From an uncultured Pseudomonadales bacterium (GTDB lineage Bacteria > Pseudomonadota > Gammaproteobacteria > Pseudomonadales > Pseudohongiellaceae), in the NCBI GenBank assembly GCA_949372635.1, contig CASIAB010000007.1, forward strand, positions 124,001 to 188,000: a DNA stretch of 64,000 bases, given 5' to 3'. Of the stretch, positions 52,761 through 63,169 are shown piece by piece (positions within the stretch are counted from its first letter, which is position 1; the number at the start of each line of letters is the position of its first letter). The position numbers and the translations under genes are program-made. The notes under the pieces were generated by a model that saw only the letters and a program-made list of their open reading frames with translations, was not told the origin of the DNA and did no database searches.

Positions 52761-53387
52761 ATGGACAAAGCCAACAAGATTTCTCGAAAAGATCAAATCC
52801 TGAAAGCGCTAGCACGAATGCTGGAAGCAGCCCCGGGCCAGCGAATTACAACCGCCGCCCTCGCCAGAGAGGTCGGAGTCTCTGAAGCCGCCCTGTATAG
52901 ACACTTTCCAAGCAAAGCGCGAATGTTCGAAGGGCTCATCAAGTTCATCGAGGAAACCCTATTCGCGCGAATCTCCAGAATAATCAATGAGGAAAATAGC
53001 GCAGAAATTCGCTGTCATAATATCCTCCTCTTAATACTCACATTCTGCGACAAGAACCCTGGAATGACGCGTCTACTTACCGGAGATGCTCTCGCAGGAG
53101 AAACAGAAAGACTGCGCGAACGCATCGCCCAATTCTTTGGTAGGTTGGAAGCTCAGCTCAAGCAGGTGTTGCGTGAGGCTCAGATTCGGGAAAACCTGAA
53201 AACGACTATCTCTCCAGCCATTCTCACGAATCTGTTGCTCGCATCGGTAGAAGGTAGGTTAGTCCAATTTGTTCGCAGCGAATTCAAAGTCTCGCCTCTG
53301 GACAATTGGGACACTCAGTGGGACTTTCTAAGCAAAAATTTGTTAGAGCCTTATTCTGCCAGAGCCGAAATCGAGACCACTATATAA
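52761..53387 (+). CDS. slmA: Nucleoid occlusion factor SlmA
   Basis: 208 residues, TetR-family. The HTH is RITTAALAREVGVSEAALYRHFPSKARMFEGLI (about 29-61). The C-terminal region (NILLLILTFCDKNPGMTRLLTGDALAGE) is typical of SlmA/TtK, which blocks FtsZ ring assembly over the nucleoid when bound to DNA. E. coli SlmA has 198 residues and is also next to pyrE. It lies 6 bases after argB. Confidence 0.93.
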   Translation: MDKANKISRKDQILKALARMLEAAPGQRITTAALAREVGVSEAALYRHFPSKARMFEGLIKFIEETLFARISRIINEENSAEIRCHNILLLILTFCDKNPGMTRLLTGDALAGETERLRERIAQFFGRLEAQLKQVLREAQIRENLKTTISPAILTNLLLASVEGRLVQFVRSEFKVSPLDNWDTQWDFLSKNLLEPYSARAEIETTI

Positions 53388-53403
53388 CTTGCGCCCAAAC
53401 TTG

Positions 53404-54063
53404 CTAGGCAGCAGATATTCCATACTCTTCACGATATGCCACGACTGCATCTAGATAAGGCTGCAGTTGCTCGTTCTCGAATGCCATCAAATAGTCTACA
53501 ATGACTTGCAAACTAATTATGCTAACCACTTTTATCTGGTAGCTCTGCTCTATCTCTTGAATTGCCGATAAGCTGCCTGACCCCTTCTCCTGCCGGTCCA
53601 TGGCGACAGCTATGCCATTCAAATGGGCGCCGTTGCTACTGATAATCTCCGCCGCTTCTCTTACCGCCGTGCCCGCCGTAATAACATCATCGACAATTAG
53701 TACATCTCCGCTTAACTGCGTGCCGACTATAGATCCGCCCTCTCCGTGTGCCTTCGCTTCCTTGCGATTAAAACAATACGGCTTATTGATGTTATGTTTG
53801 TCCGCCAATGCCATGGAAGTCGCTGTAGCCAATGGAATGCCTTTGTATGCTGGTCCGAATAAAACATCATACTCAATTTTTGCATCGATGATCGCATCGG
53901 CATAACAGCTGGCTAGAAAGGACAACTTGGCGCCAGTATTGAAAAGCCCTGCATTGAAAAAATAGGGACTTACCCGGCCAGACTTCAAAGTAAATTCTCC
54001 GAAGCGCAGAATCTCATTCTGAATCACGAAGTTTAGAAAGTTTTTCTGAAATTCTTGCATCAA
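53404..54063 (-). CDS. pyrE: Orotate phosphoribosyltransferase
   Basis: 219 residues; makes OMP from orotate and PRPP. The PRPP-binding loop is [28 protein letters not shown] and [11 protein letters not shown] are conserved active-site stretches, and [10 protein letters not shown] is the flexible loop. E. coli PyrE has 213 residues. Convergent with slmA at 16 bases and co-directional with rph (60 bases). I saw no attenuator of the E. coli pyrE kind. Confidence 0.97.
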   Translation of the reverse strand: MMQEFQKNFLNFVIQNEILRFGEFTLKSGRVSPYFFNAGLFNTGAKLSFLASCYADAIIDAKIEYDVLFGPAYKGIPLATATSMALADKHNINKPYCFNRKEAKAHGEGGSIVGTQLSGDVLIVDDVITAGTAVREAAEIISSNGAHLNGIAVAMDRQEKGSGSLSAIQEIEQSYQIKVVSIISLQVIVDYLMAFENEQLQPYLDAVVAYREEYGISAA

Positions 54064-54123
54064 TGCCCCATTTCGCCGATTCGTATTCCCGATAGTTAGT
54101 AAGAAATAAACTCTGCTACGACC

Positions 54124-54849
54124 TTATAAAAGCGCTTGCTTCTGCTTCGCTACCAAATCTTCTATGCCGCTTTTGCCTAGCGCAAGCATCTCTAGTAATT
54201 GGCCATGACTAAAATCGCCATCTTCACCTGTGCCCTGCACTTCGATGAATCCACCCGATTCTGTCATGACGATATTCATATCGGTCTCTGCATTGGAGTC
54301 CTCGTCATAGTCGAGATCAAGCACGGCATAGCCTTTGAATATCCCCACTGACACGGATGCAATAAGCTGCTTCGCTGGATTTGTGCTCAACATTTTATTC
54401 GCGATCATATGATTGATCGCATCCATCATTGCGACACAACCACCAGTAATCGACGCAGTTCTCGTTCCACCATCGGCTTGTATTACGTCGGAGTCGATCT
54501 TTATTGTGTGCTCGCCCAGCTTAGTCAGGTCTATAGCTGCCCGCAGGGAGCGTCCGATTAGTCGCTGAATCTCGAGACTACGACCAGACTGCTTGCCTCT
54601 GGCTGCCTCTCTGTCCATTCGGGTGTTAGTAGAGCGAGGTAACATGCCGTATTCAGCTGTTAGCCAGCCCTTACCACTGCCCTTCAAGAAGCGAGGGACC
54701 GACTTTTCGACACTCGCATTACATAACACCTTAGTATCACCGAATTCGACCAATACAGAACCTTCCGCATGTTTCGTGTAATTTCTAGTGATGACGATAT
54801 CGCGCAATTGATTGGCGCGTCGGAGGCTTGGCCTTATAAGTTCAGTCAT
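54124..54849 (-). CDS. rph: Ribonuclease PH
   Basis: 241 residues from the ATG at 54849, with AGGA 6-9 bases upstream; a longer in-frame start at 54894 adds 15 unrelated residues. A phosphorolytic 3'-5' exoribonuclease maturing tRNA ends. [56 protein letters not shown] and the C-terminal [13 protein letters not shown] are family signatures. Length matches (238). Divergent from yicC. Confidence 0.97.
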   Translation of the reverse strand: MTELIRPSLRRANQLRDIVITRNYTKHAEGSVLVEFGDTKVLCNASVEKSVPRFLKGSGKGWLTAEYGMLPRSTNTRMDREAARGKQSGRSLEIQRLIGRSLRAAIDLTKLGEHTIKIDSDVIQADGGTRTASITGGCVAMMDAINHMIANKMLSTNPAKQLIASVSVGIFKGYAVLDLDYDEDSNAETDMNIVMTESGGFIEVQGTGEDGDFSHGQLLEMLALGKSGIEDLVAKQKQALL

Positions 54850-55080
54850 AATTTTCCTGTGAGTACATGTCTGTAAGCGCATGGCTTGCCGCAAGCAAAT
54901 TATCCTAGATATTGATTGTTATAGCGAGCCACAAGTCACGCACCTCTGTGGCCTTAAATTAATATCAAAGACCGGCGAAAGAATTGAGGCAAAACATGCC
55001 AACAAAGTAGACTGTGATTACAACACGATTAGGTTAAAATGATGCCATTGAATTTCGCCTTCATATTTGGATAGTAGACT

Positions 55081-55947
55081 ATGACATTAAGTATGACTGC
55101 CTTCTCTAGACAGCAGCAAGAACAGGAATGGGGTTCGCTTACCTGGGAAATCCGATCTGTAAATCACCGCTATCTAGAAACCAGTGTGCGCCTGCCGGAA
55201 TCGCTTCGAACGTTGGAAAACGGCGTGCGCGAGGCGGTACGTAAACGACTCACCCGCGGCAAGGTGGAATGCGCACTGCGCTTTCAGTCTGAGGCAAAAG
55301 TTTCTTCTGATCTGCACCTGAATACAAAGCTAATCCAACAACTGGTCCAGGCAAACATCGAGATCGAACAGATTACAGGCACATCGGTAAGTCTCAACAA
55401 TATGGAAGTGCTGCGCTGGCCCGGCGTCATAGAGGAGCAAGATTTCGATAAGACTTCTATCGAGAAAAAAGCGCTTAGTTTGTTCAGCGCTGCGCTAGAT
55501 GACTTAGTGGCAGCGAGAGAGCGCGAAGGTGGAGAACTGCAGGGCTTTATACAGCAGCGTATCGACTCCGTGCGCGAGATCATAGTTAGCATTCGCAATA
55601 GGATGCCGGAAATTCTAGCGAAACAAAAACAGAACATACTCGATCGCTTGGCTGATCTCCAGGCAGAACTCGAGCCGACTCGACTGGAACAGGAAGTATC
55701 TTTGCTCTCTCAGAAGGCGGATGTTGAAGAAGAGCTGGATAGACTAGACTCTCATTTGAACGAAGTAGAACGCTTACTGGGCGCGAAGGGCCAAAAGGGG
55801 CGGCGCCTCGATTTCCTCATGCAGGAGCTGAATCGCGAGGCCAATACACTTTCCTCAAAATCCATCGTCGTCGAAACTACACTCTGCGCGGTGGAATTAA
55901 AGGTGTTGATCGAACAAATGCGCGAACAAATTCAGAATGTCGAATGA
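55081..55947 (+). CDS. yicC: YicC-family endoribonuclease
   Basis: 288 residues. SMTAFSRQQQEQEWGSLTWEIRSVNHRYLETSVRLPE at the N-terminus and the C-terminal GRRLDFLMQELNREANTLSSKS are the two hallmark segments of the YicC/YloC family, recently linked to RNA cleavage and sRNA turnover. E. coli YicC has 287 residues. It precedes gmk by 39 bases, a conserved pairing. Confidence 0.95.
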   Translation: MTLSMTAFSRQQQEQEWGSLTWEIRSVNHRYLETSVRLPESLRTLENGVREAVRKRLTRGKVECALRFQSEAKVSSDLHLNTKLIQQLVQANIEIEQITGTSVSLNNMEVLRWPGVIEEQDFDKTSIEKKALSLFSAALDDLVAAREREGGELQGFIQQRIDSVREIIVSIRNRMPEILAKQKQNILDRLADLQAELEPTRLEQEVSLLSQKADVEEELDRLDSHLNEVERLLGAKGQKGRRLDFLMQELNREANTLSSKSIVVETTLCAVELKVLIEQMREQIQNVE

Positions 55948-55986
55948 GAATGTCAGAACTAAACCTAGTTTCGGAGATCAAGCTGA

Positions 55987-56604
55987 ATGTCTAAAGGCAC
56001 ACTATTCATAGTGACGGCACCTTCTGGTGCAGGCAAAACCAGCCTGGTTAAGGCCTTGATTGAGCGCGAGCAGCAACTGCGTGTATCCGTGTCTCACACC
56101 ACCCGGGCCAAGCGTCCCGGGGAAGAAGGTGGCGTGAACTACCATTTTGTCGGTGAAGCCGATTTTATGGAGATGCTGCGGTCGGGCAGCTTTTTTGAGA
56201 GCGCTCTGGTCTATGGCAATCACTATGGCACCTCGCAATTATGGGTAAATGAACAGCTAGAAGCCGGCCTCGACGTAATTCTTGAGATCGACTGGCAGGG
56301 CGCGGTTCAAGTTCGTAACCTCGACCCGAAAGCCTGCTCCATTTTTATTCTGCCGCCTTCTCTGGAAACTCTAAAAATTCGCCTTCTCAATCGAGCTCAG
56401 GACGATACCGTAACCATCGAGAATCGCATGAATGAGGCGGTTACGGAAATTTCCCACGTCGCAGAAGCCAACTTTGTTGTCATTAACGACGACTTCGACA
56501 CGGCGCTGGAAGACCTCTGCGCTATCATCAGATCGTGCAGGCTTACTATGAAATATCAGGAAACGAATCAAGCAGCGCTCTTCGCTAGCCTTACTTTAGG
56601 CTAG
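55987..56604 (+). CDS. gmk: Guanylate kinase
   Basis: 205 residues; converts GMP to GDP. P-loop APSGAGKTSL, SHTTRAKRPGEEGGVNYHFV (GMP-binding), ALVYGNHYGTS and ILEIDWQGA are diagnostic. E. coli Gmk has 207 residues. Located between yicC and rpoZ as in Pseudomonas. Confidence 0.97.
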   Translation: MSKGTLFIVTAPSGAGKTSLVKALIEREQQLRVSVSHTTRAKRPGEEGGVNYHFVGEADFMEMLRSGSFFESALVYGNHYGTSQLWVNEQLEAGLDVILEIDWQGAVQVRNLDPKACSIFILPPSLETLKIRLLNRAQDDTVTIENRMNEAVTEISHVAEANFVVINDDFDTALEDLCAIIRSCRLTMKYQETNQAALFASLTLG

Positions 56605-56790
56605 TAATTCTAAGTAGCTAAGTACCCTGAAATCGTCTGCTTTCAATAATTGTATGCATTCTGCGCCAGAATTCAGTAAAATCCTCGGTCCTCGTCAAAT
56701 ATGCTCCTCGGAGCTCCGATGGCCTAGCCCGATACAGCTTGTATTTGGCACTCAGCCACCAATAGACATTTAGATCATTAAGGGTTTGGT

Positions 56791-57150
56791 ATGGCAAGAA
56801 TCACTGTAGAAGATTGTTTGGAAAACGTTGATAACCGCTTTGAACTGGTCATGGTATCCAGCAAACGCTCGCGTCAGATTCAAACTGGCGGCAAAGACCC
56901 GCTGGTTTCTCTAGATAATGACAAGCCTACCGTACTAGCACTCAGAGAAATTGCCGAAGGCCTAATCGATGCCAGCATCCTGATAACCAAGCCACCTAGC
57001 GTAGAGCTCGCAGAGTTGGCTGACGAAGCAGCTGAAGCGGTAGAGAAAGTCGCAGAAGCTGAAGAGACTGTCAAAGCATTTGCACCTGAAGAAGCCACCG
57101 AAGAACCGGCCAAAACAGAAGACAAAGAACCCCCTGCCGCGAAAGCTTAA
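56791..57150 (+). CDS. rpoZ: RNA polymerase omega subunit
   Basis: 119 residues. [31 protein letters not shown] and [14 protein letters not shown] are the conserved omega core (about 1-65), which helps assemble RNA polymerase and forms a ppGpp site. The tail (about 70-119) is rich in Ala, Glu, Lys and Pro and makes it longer than E. coli omega (91). It is followed at 30 bases by spoT, a link to the ppGpp response. The 186 bases upstream have TAAAAT at about 56691 as a possible -10. Confidence 0.97.
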   Translation: MARITVEDCLENVDNRFELVMVSSKRSRQIQTGGKDPLVSLDNDKPTVLALREIAEGLIDASILITKPPSVELAELADEAAEAVEKVAEAEETVKAFAPEEATEEPAKTEDKEPPAAKA

Positions 57151-57180
57151 GCACTGTTCTAATAACTAAGGAGTCGAGTC

Positions 57181-59361
57181 TTGCAGGTCCCAGCACTAGA
57201 CAAGATCGACTCTTTAGCCTCAGATCTCACCAATTATCTCGGTAAGGACCAAGTTAACAGCGTACGTCGCGCCTATTATTATGCCGAGCAAGCCCACGAA
57301 GGCCAGTTTCGTCGTAGTGGCGACCCCTATGTCACTCACCCCCTCGCAGTAGCCGGCATTCTGAGCGAAATGCACATGGACCATCAAAGCTTAATGGCCG
57401 CTATGCTGCACGACGTAATCGAAGACACCGGCATTACCAAGACCGCAATAAAGTCGCAATTTGGCAATTCCGTCGCTGACCTCGTAGACGGTGTAAGCAA
57501 ACTCAACAAAATCACCTTTAGCAGCCGCGCCGAAGCCCAAGCAGAGAACTTTCAGAAGATGGCGATGGCCATGGCGAAGGATCTGCGTGTGATCTTGGTT
57601 AAGATAGCGGACCGCCTTCACAATATGCGCACGCTGGATGTACTTGCTCCGGAAAAACGCCGCCGCATCGCACGAGAAACCCTGGATATTTATGCCCCCA
57701 TCGCCAATCGGCTGGGGATGAACATCGTTCGAATCGAATTCGAGGAGCTGGGCTTCGCAGCGCTCTATCCGATGCGTGCGCGCCGAATTTCGGCTGCCGT
57801 GAAAAGCGTGCGCGGCAACAGAAAAGAAATTATTTCCAAGATAGAGACTTCGATTGCCGCCTGCCTCGAACGCGAAGGCCTGCCCGGTCGCTGCATCGGG
57901 CGCGAAAAACATCTCTACAGCATCTACGAGAAAATGCGCAGCAAGCGCAAATCCTTCTCGGAAATCATGGACGTGTACGCGTTTCGCATTGTCGTCGATC
58001 GAGTGGATACCTGTTATCGCGTCCTAGGTGCTGTACACAGTTTGTACAAACCTGTTCCTGGTCGGTTCAAAGACTACATATCGATCCCTAAAGCAAATGG
58101 CTATCAATCTCTTCATACTACTCTGTTCGGTATGCACGGCGTGCCCATCGAGATTCAAATACGTACCGAAGAGATGGAAGGGATGGCGAACAACGGCATT
58201 GCCGCACATTGGCTCTATAAGTCGAGCGAGGATCTGCCTAGCAATCCACATGTTCGCGCTCGTGAGTGGGTAAATGGCTTGCTGGACATGCAGAAAAACG
58301 CCGGCAACTCATTAGAGTTTATTGAGAACGTGAAGATCGATCTCTTCCCCGATGAGATTTATTTGTTCACACCAAAGGGAACAATTTTCGAATTACCAGC
58401 CGGTTCTACAGCGGTGGATTTCGCCTATGCTATCCATACCGATGTCGGTAACTCATGCGTCGCCTGTCGAATTAGTCGGCGCCTCGCTCCATTGAGTGAG
58501 CCACTGGAGAGCGGTCAAACCGTTGAGATTATTACCGCGCCAGGCACACAGCCCAATCCAGCGTGGTTGAGCTTCGTTATCACCGGTAAGGCACGCAGCA
58601 ATATTCGCCACTATCTGAAGAATCAGAAACTCTCCGAGTCGGTCGCACTCGGGAGGCGCCTTCTGAATAAAGCATTGGCAGGCTTCGGTGATCAATTGGA
58701 CAGCATCGCACAGGAAAATATCGATGCGATTTTGCAGCAAACTAAACTCAAATCCATGGATCATTTGTTAGAAGAAATTGGTTTGGGCAATCGTATGTCC
58801 TACATGGTTGCAGAACGACTGGCCACAAAGAGTAATATTTCTGCCGACGACGCACAGAGAGAATCGGACAAACAAGGTTCACTCGATATACGCGGCTCCG
58901 AAGGAATGGTAATGAATTATGCCAAGTGCTGCCATCCCATTCCAGGCGACCCAATCGTTGGCCATATCAGTTCTGGTCGCGGCATGGTAATTCACACAGA
59001 TGAATGCAATAACATCGCCGACGTTCGAGACAACCCAGAAAAATGTGTATCGGTACGCTGGGATCCCGATGTTCAGGGCGAGTTCTCTGTTGAGCTTCGC
59101 GTCGAGTTAGAAAACGAGCGCGGTATTATCGCAACACTGGCAACTACAATTACGGGAACTGAAGCCAACATAGAAAAAATTTCTATCGTCGAGAGAGATG
59201 CTCGCTTCAGCATCGTAAACCTCTCACTTAATGTTCATAACCGAGTTCACTTAGCGCGCGTCATGAAGCGCGTACGGCACATCAAAGCTGTCGCAAAAGT
59301 AACTCGAGTAAAGAGCCGCAAGGTCCGCAAGACGATCAAGAATGTCGTCGGCAGCAACTAA
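57181..59361 (+). CDS. spoT: Bifunctional (p)ppGpp synthetase/hydrolase SpoT
   Basis: 726 residues. Domains in order: HD hydrolase (about 25-180; H53 in THPLAVAG, H77-D78 in LHDVIEDTG), synthetase (about 240-350; MDVYAFRIVVD and GYQSLHTTLFG), TGS (about 385-450; IYLFTPKGTIFELPAGSTAVDFAYAIHTDVG), a helical/zinc-finger-like part with MNYAKCCHPIPGD, and a C-terminal ACT domain (about 650-726). The hydrolase residues are intact. The start is TTG with AGGAG 10 bases upstream. E. coli SpoT has 702 residues. It sets ppGpp levels together with the adjacent omega subunit's binding site. Confidence 0.97.
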   Translation: MQVPALDKIDSLASDLTNYLGKDQVNSVRRAYYYAEQAHEGQFRRSGDPYVTHPLAVAGILSEMHMDHQSLMAAMLHDVIEDTGITKTAIKSQFGNSVADLVDGVSKLNKITFSSRAEAQAENFQKMAMAMAKDLRVILVKIADRLHNMRTLDVLAPEKRRRIARETLDIYAPIANRLGMNIVRIEFEELGFAALYPMRARRISAAVKSVRGNRKEIISKIETSIAACLEREGLPGRCIGREKHLYSIYEKMRSKRKSFSEIMDVYAFRIVVDRVDTCYRVLGAVHSLYKPVPGRFKDYISIPKANGYQSLHTTLFGMHGVPIEIQIRTEEMEGMANNGIAAHWLYKSSEDLPSNPHVRAREWVNGLLDMQKNAGNSLEFIENVKIDLFPDEIYLFTPKGTIFELPAGSTAVDFAYAIHTDVGNSCVACRISRRLAPLSEPLESGQTVEIITAPGTQPNPAWLSFVITGKARSNIRHYLKNQKLSESVALGRRLLNKALAGFGDQLDSIAQENIDAILQQTKLKSMDHLLEEIGLGNRMSYMVAERLATKSNISADDAQRESDKQGSLDIRGSEGMVMNYAKCCHPIPGDPIVGHISSGRGMVIHTDECNNIADVRDNPEKCVSVRWDPDVQGEFSVELRVELENERGIIATLATTITGTEANIEKISIVERDARFSIVNLSLNVHNRVHLARVMKRVRHIKAVAKVTRVKSRKVRKTIKNVVGSN

Positions 59362-59381
59362 ATATAAACTGGAAAATTACC

Positions 59382-59765
59382 ATGACTACCCTAGAGCAGG
59401 TTCATTCTGATTCGGCACCCGCAGCAATTGGCCCCTACTCCCAGGCGATTAAAGCTGGGCCCTTTGTTTTCCTGTCGGGACAGATTCCGCTAGATCCTAA
59501 GAGCATGGAGATCGTCTCCGATGATGTCGCCGCACAGACCCATCAGGTTTTTAAGAACCTGATCGCGGTCGCGGTCGCTGCCGGCGGCAGTTTAAGTAAT
59601 GCAGCGAAGCTGACCATCTATCTTACCGACCTTGGCGATTTCGCTGTGGTAAATAAGATCATGGCTGGGTATTTCTCTGAGCCTTATCCAGCACGAGCTA
59701 CAATACAAGTCAGCGCCCTACCCAAAGGGTCGGCAGTTGAGATCGAAGCCATTCTGGCACTGTAG
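59382..59765 (+). CDS. ridA: 2-iminobutanoate/2-iminopropanoate deaminase RidA
   Basis: 127 residues of the YjgF/YER057c/UK114 family. It hydrolyses reactive enamine/imine intermediates. GPYSQAIKAGPFVFLSGQIPLDP, the Arg of PARATIQVSALPKGSAVEIEAI, and the C-terminal Glu are the active-site features. Same length as the family (about 128). 20 bases after spoT. Confidence 0.96.
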   Translation: MTTLEQVHSDSAPAAIGPYSQAIKAGPFVFLSGQIPLDPKSMEIVSDDVAAQTHQVFKNLIAVAVAAGGSLSNAAKLTIYLTDLGDFAVVNKIMAGYFSEPYPARATIQVSALPKGSAVEIEAILAL

Positions 59766-59950
59766 ATCTCATTACAACGCATGACTGAGAACTGTGACTG
59801 CTTTGTCTTAGCGCATTCGTAGCACTACTGTATAAAAACACATATACTTTGTTGGTCTCTGCCGGAGAGGGTTACCTTAATCCATTCTATGCGCTGTCGA
59901 TCTCTCAATCGAGGATAGAGGGCTCACTGCTAAATTGGACACTACACACT

Positions 59951-62068
59951 GTGAATGCTGCCATCCAACAACTCGACACGATCCCCATCACACGCTTGAA
60001 AGGCGTAGGCGCCGCGCTTGAGAAAAAACTAAACTCTATTGGCATCAATAACCTGCAAGACCTGCTTTTCCATCTGCCTTTTCGCTATGAAGACAGGTCT
60101 CGAATCGTATCCATCGGATTGATCAGCGCGGGTGATACCGTTCAGATACAGGGCGAGATCGTGAGTACCGACATACAGTTCGGTCGCCGCCGAAGCCTGC
60201 GTTCTATAGTTAAAGACAATAGCGGCTTCATCATACTTCGCTTCTTTCATTTTAGTAACGCACAGAAGAGTTCTCTCGCAGTCGGCAGCCAGATCCGCTG
60301 CTACGGCGAGGTAAGGCGAGGTAGATCCGGGCTCGAGCTATTCCATCCCGAGTACCGTGTCGTGCGCGAAAACGAAGACATAATCGTCGAAGACTGCCTA
60401 ACTTCTATCTACCCGACAACCGAAGGGCTTGGACAGACTCGACTACGTAGCATCGCAAATCAGGCGCTCGCTTTCTTGCCCGCTAATTCCGATGATGATT
60501 CGGTTGTTGGTTCCGCACTTCAAGAACTATTGCCAGATGAGCTAATCGAGAAATTTCATTTTCATTCTCTTATCGATGCTATAAAGCTCATTCATCGACC
60601 TCCATTGGAGACTCCGCTAAGCTGGTTAAGTGAAGGCAAAAATCCGGGGCAACATCGGCTGTCTTTCGAAGAGCTACTCGCTCACCGCTTGTGTATGCGC
60701 CGTTTTAAATCTGACGCGCAGCAAGAGAGCGCACCTAAGTTTAGCGATTCGCCGGCGTTAGTTGCAAGCTTTCTCAAAGCACTCCCCTTCAATTTAACTA
60801 ACGGTCAAAAACGCGCCTACAAAGAGATCGCCGACGATCTAGCAAGTGACTGTCCTATGCTTAGACTGCTTCAAGGTGATGTTGGATCCGGCAAGACTGT
60901 AGTTGCTGCCATATCGGCACTACATGCGATTGACGAGGGGTATCAGGTGGCAATAATGGCGCCTACAGAATTATTGGCAGAACAACACTTTGCGAATTTT
61001 TATCAGTGGTTCGAACCGTTAGGCATCAACGTTGGTTGGCTAAGTGGAAAGACAAAAGGAAAAGCCCGCAATGCACAACTTGCATCATTAGGCAATGGCG
61101 ACTGCCAACTCCTAATAGGAACTCACGCGCTTTTTCAAGACGAGGTAATCTACGCTAGGCTCGGGCTCATCATAATTGATGAACAACACCGTTTTGGAGT
61201 CCACCAACGACTTGCCTTGCGTGAGAAGGCAAGTCAACACGCATTGAACCCACACCAGTTAGTTATGACCGCGACCCCGATTCCTAGAACCCTCGCTATG
61301 AGTGCCTATGCCGATCTCGACAACTCAGTAATCGATGAGCTGCCACCTGGACGAATTCCTGTAAACACTGCCGTTATTTCCAACGATCGCCGAGATCAAG
61401 TTATGCAGCGCATCGAGAGCGCCTGCAAAGGAAATAGCCAAGCCTACTGGGTCTGCACTTTGATCGAAGAGAGTGAGGCGCTGCAATGCCACGCGGCAGA
61501 GGTGACGGCCGGGCAACTCACCCTTCAGCTACCCGATATAAAAATAGGACTTATTCATGGGCGCATGAAGCCACAAGAGAAAGTGGGTATCATGCAGCGT
61601 TTTAAGGTGGGAGATTTGCAGTTGCTGGTGGCAACTACCGTTATCGAGGTGGGTGTCGATGTGCCCAATGCCAGCCTGATGGTAATAGAGAACCCGGAAC
61701 GCCTAGGCCTCGCGCAGCTGCACCAACTACGCGGCCGTGTCGGCAGAGGATCGACCCGTAGTCATTGTATCCTCTTGTATCAGACCCCCCTGTCTAAGGC
61801 TGGCAAGCAACGCCTATCGGTAATGCGCGAGAGCACTGATGGATTCTACATCGCTGAGAAGGATCTCGAGCTGCGAGGACCCGGCCAGGTCCTAGGCACC
61901 CAACAGACCGGATTGATGAGCTTTAAGGTAGCGGACATCAGCCGTGATGCCGACCTCTTAGATCAGGTAAAAGAAGCCTCAGAGCTCGTTCTGGAAAAGT
62001 ACCCTGAAATCATAGACCCATTGATTAATCGTTGGTTGGGAGACAACGTCCACTATGCCAATGTCTAG
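59951..62068 (+). CDS. recG: ATP-dependent DNA helicase RecG
   Basis: 705 residues from the GTG at 59951, the start that matches family N-termini (ITRLKGVGAALEKKL follows soon after); an open frame extends upstream to a TTG at 59849 (739 residues) but neither start has a good ribosome-binding site. It reverses replication forks and branches Holliday junctions. N-terminal wedge/OB domain (about 20-250), then superfamily 2 motifs: LLQGDVGSGKTVVA (Walker A), IIDEQHRFGVHQR (DEQH), TATPIPRTLAMS, and the C-terminal VGVDVPNASLMVIENPERLGLAQLHQLRGRVGRG. E. coli RecG has 693 residues. Confidence 0.96.
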   Translation: MNAAIQQLDTIPITRLKGVGAALEKKLNSIGINNLQDLLFHLPFRYEDRSRIVSIGLISAGDTVQIQGEIVSTDIQFGRRRSLRSIVKDNSGFIILRFFHFSNAQKSSLAVGSQIRCYGEVRRGRSGLELFHPEYRVVRENEDIIVEDCLTSIYPTTEGLGQTRLRSIANQALAFLPANSDDDSVVGSALQELLPDELIEKFHFHSLIDAIKLIHRPPLETPLSWLSEGKNPGQHRLSFEELLAHRLCMRRFKSDAQQESAPKFSDSPALVASFLKALPFNLTNGQKRAYKEIADDLASDCPMLRLLQGDVGSGKTVVAAISALHAIDEGYQVAIMAPTELLAEQHFANFYQWFEPLGINVGWLSGKTKGKARNAQLASLGNGDCQLLIGTHALFQDEVIYARLGLIIIDEQHRFGVHQRLALREKASQHALNPHQLVMTATPIPRTLAMSAYADLDNSVIDELPPGRIPVNTAVISNDRRDQVMQRIESACKGNSQAYWVCTLIEESEALQCHAAEVTAGQLTLQLPDIKIGLIHGRMKPQEKVGIMQRFKVGDLQLLVATTVIEVGVDVPNASLMVIENPERLGLAQLHQLRGRVGRGSTRSHCILLYQTPLSKAGKQRLSVMRESTDGFYIAEKDLELRGPGQVLGTQQTGLMSFKVADISRDADLLDQVKEASELVLEKYPEIIDPLINRWLGDNVHYANV

Positions 62069-62191
62069 TCAGACGATTACTATTATTATCTAAAGGATCG
62101 CTTACCACTCCCCCCTAAACTAATTTTTACTCTCACCCTGAAGTCTTTTATGCTAGCGGCTCAATACGCTGTAGCCAAGTATTAACTCCTC

Positions 62192-63106
62192 ATGAAATTT
62201 GTAACAATAATTCGCGCCAGAATAGTTTCAAAACTTCGATCTCGATTTTTCGAGCTCTATACGAAGCTGCCCGCATTCGCGGAGTTAACTCGTGTTAATA
62301 AGCCTATCGGTATTTATCTGCTGCTTTGGCCAACGATCTCTGCGCTGTGGATAGCCGAAGAAGGCTTCCCTCGGTTTTCACTGCTATTTATCTTTGTCGC
62401 TGGTACAGCACTCATGCGCTCAGCTGGCTGCTGTGTGAATGATTTTGCCGACCATAAAATCGATGGAAAAGTCGCAAGGACGCAGCGGCGGCCTCTAGCC
62501 ACAGGATCGCTTACGAGAAAAGATGCTTTCCTTTGTTTCGCCGCTCTATCTCTAATTAGCTTCGGCTTAGTGCTAATAACAAATGAAAGAACCATTGTTC
62601 TCTCATTTGCCGCCGTTGCACTTGTCGCTATATACCCGTTCATGAAACGATTCACACACTTGCCCCAGTTAGTTCTAGGAATCGCCTTCTCTTGGGGAAT
62701 ATTGATGGCTTTCTCCGCATCAACCGGAGATGTTCCTCAGCCTGCCTATCTCTTATTCGTAGCAAACTGTTTGTGGACTGTTGCCTACGATACACAGTAT
62801 TCGATGGTAGATAGGGAGTTTGATATAAAAATAGGAGTCAAGTCTACCGCAATACTATTTGGTGATGCCGACAAGGTCATCATTAGTAGTCTGCAGGTCA
62901 TGTTTATTCTAGCGATGATTCTCGCTGGCAGGCAGTTCGAGCTCGGGACGAGCTACTATCTTTCTCTCTTCATAGCGAGCGGGCTCCTTGCCTATCAGCA
63001 ATATCTCATCAAGGATCGATTGCCGGGGCCCTGCTTCGAATCGTTTCTGAATAATAATTGGGTAGGTGCAGTGATTTTTGTTGGCGTGCTGCTTAACTTC
63101 ATTTAG
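62192..63106 (+). CDS. ubiA: 4-hydroxybenzoate polyprenyltransferase
   Basis: 304 residues, polytopic (about eight helices); prenylates 4-hydroxybenzoate in ubiquinone synthesis at the inner membrane. The two Asp-rich motifs are NDFADHKIDGKVARTQRRPLATG (about 88-110) and YDTQYSMVDREFDIKIGVKSTAI (about 205-227). PRVNKPIG-like LTRVNKPIGIYLLLWPT precedes helix 1. The N-terminus is about 20 residues longer than E. coli UbiA (290). ubiC is not adjacent. Confidence 0.95.
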   Translation: MKFVTIIRARIVSKLRSRFFELYTKLPAFAELTRVNKPIGIYLLLWPTISALWIAEEGFPRFSLLFIFVAGTALMRSAGCCVNDFADHKIDGKVARTQRRPLATGSLTRKDAFLCFAALSLISFGLVLITNERTIVLSFAAVALVAIYPFMKRFTHLPQLVLGIAFSWGILMAFSASTGDVPQPAYLLFVANCLWTVAYDTQYSMVDREFDIKIGVKSTAILFGDADKVIISSLQVMFILAMILAGRQFELGTSYYLSLFIASGLLAYQQYLIKDRLPGPCFESFLNNNWVGAVIFVGVLLNFI

Positions 63107-63169
63107 CGTTATTTGGTGGACCAACTCCATTTTCTGGTTTGAAGTCAGCCCATCGCTTCTAACTAGTAA

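Noticed and set aside
57391..57912. 173-residue open frame antisense to spoT
   Set aside because: It lies fully opposite the conserved SpoT hydrolase domain and has no recognisable features; a shadow of codon bias.
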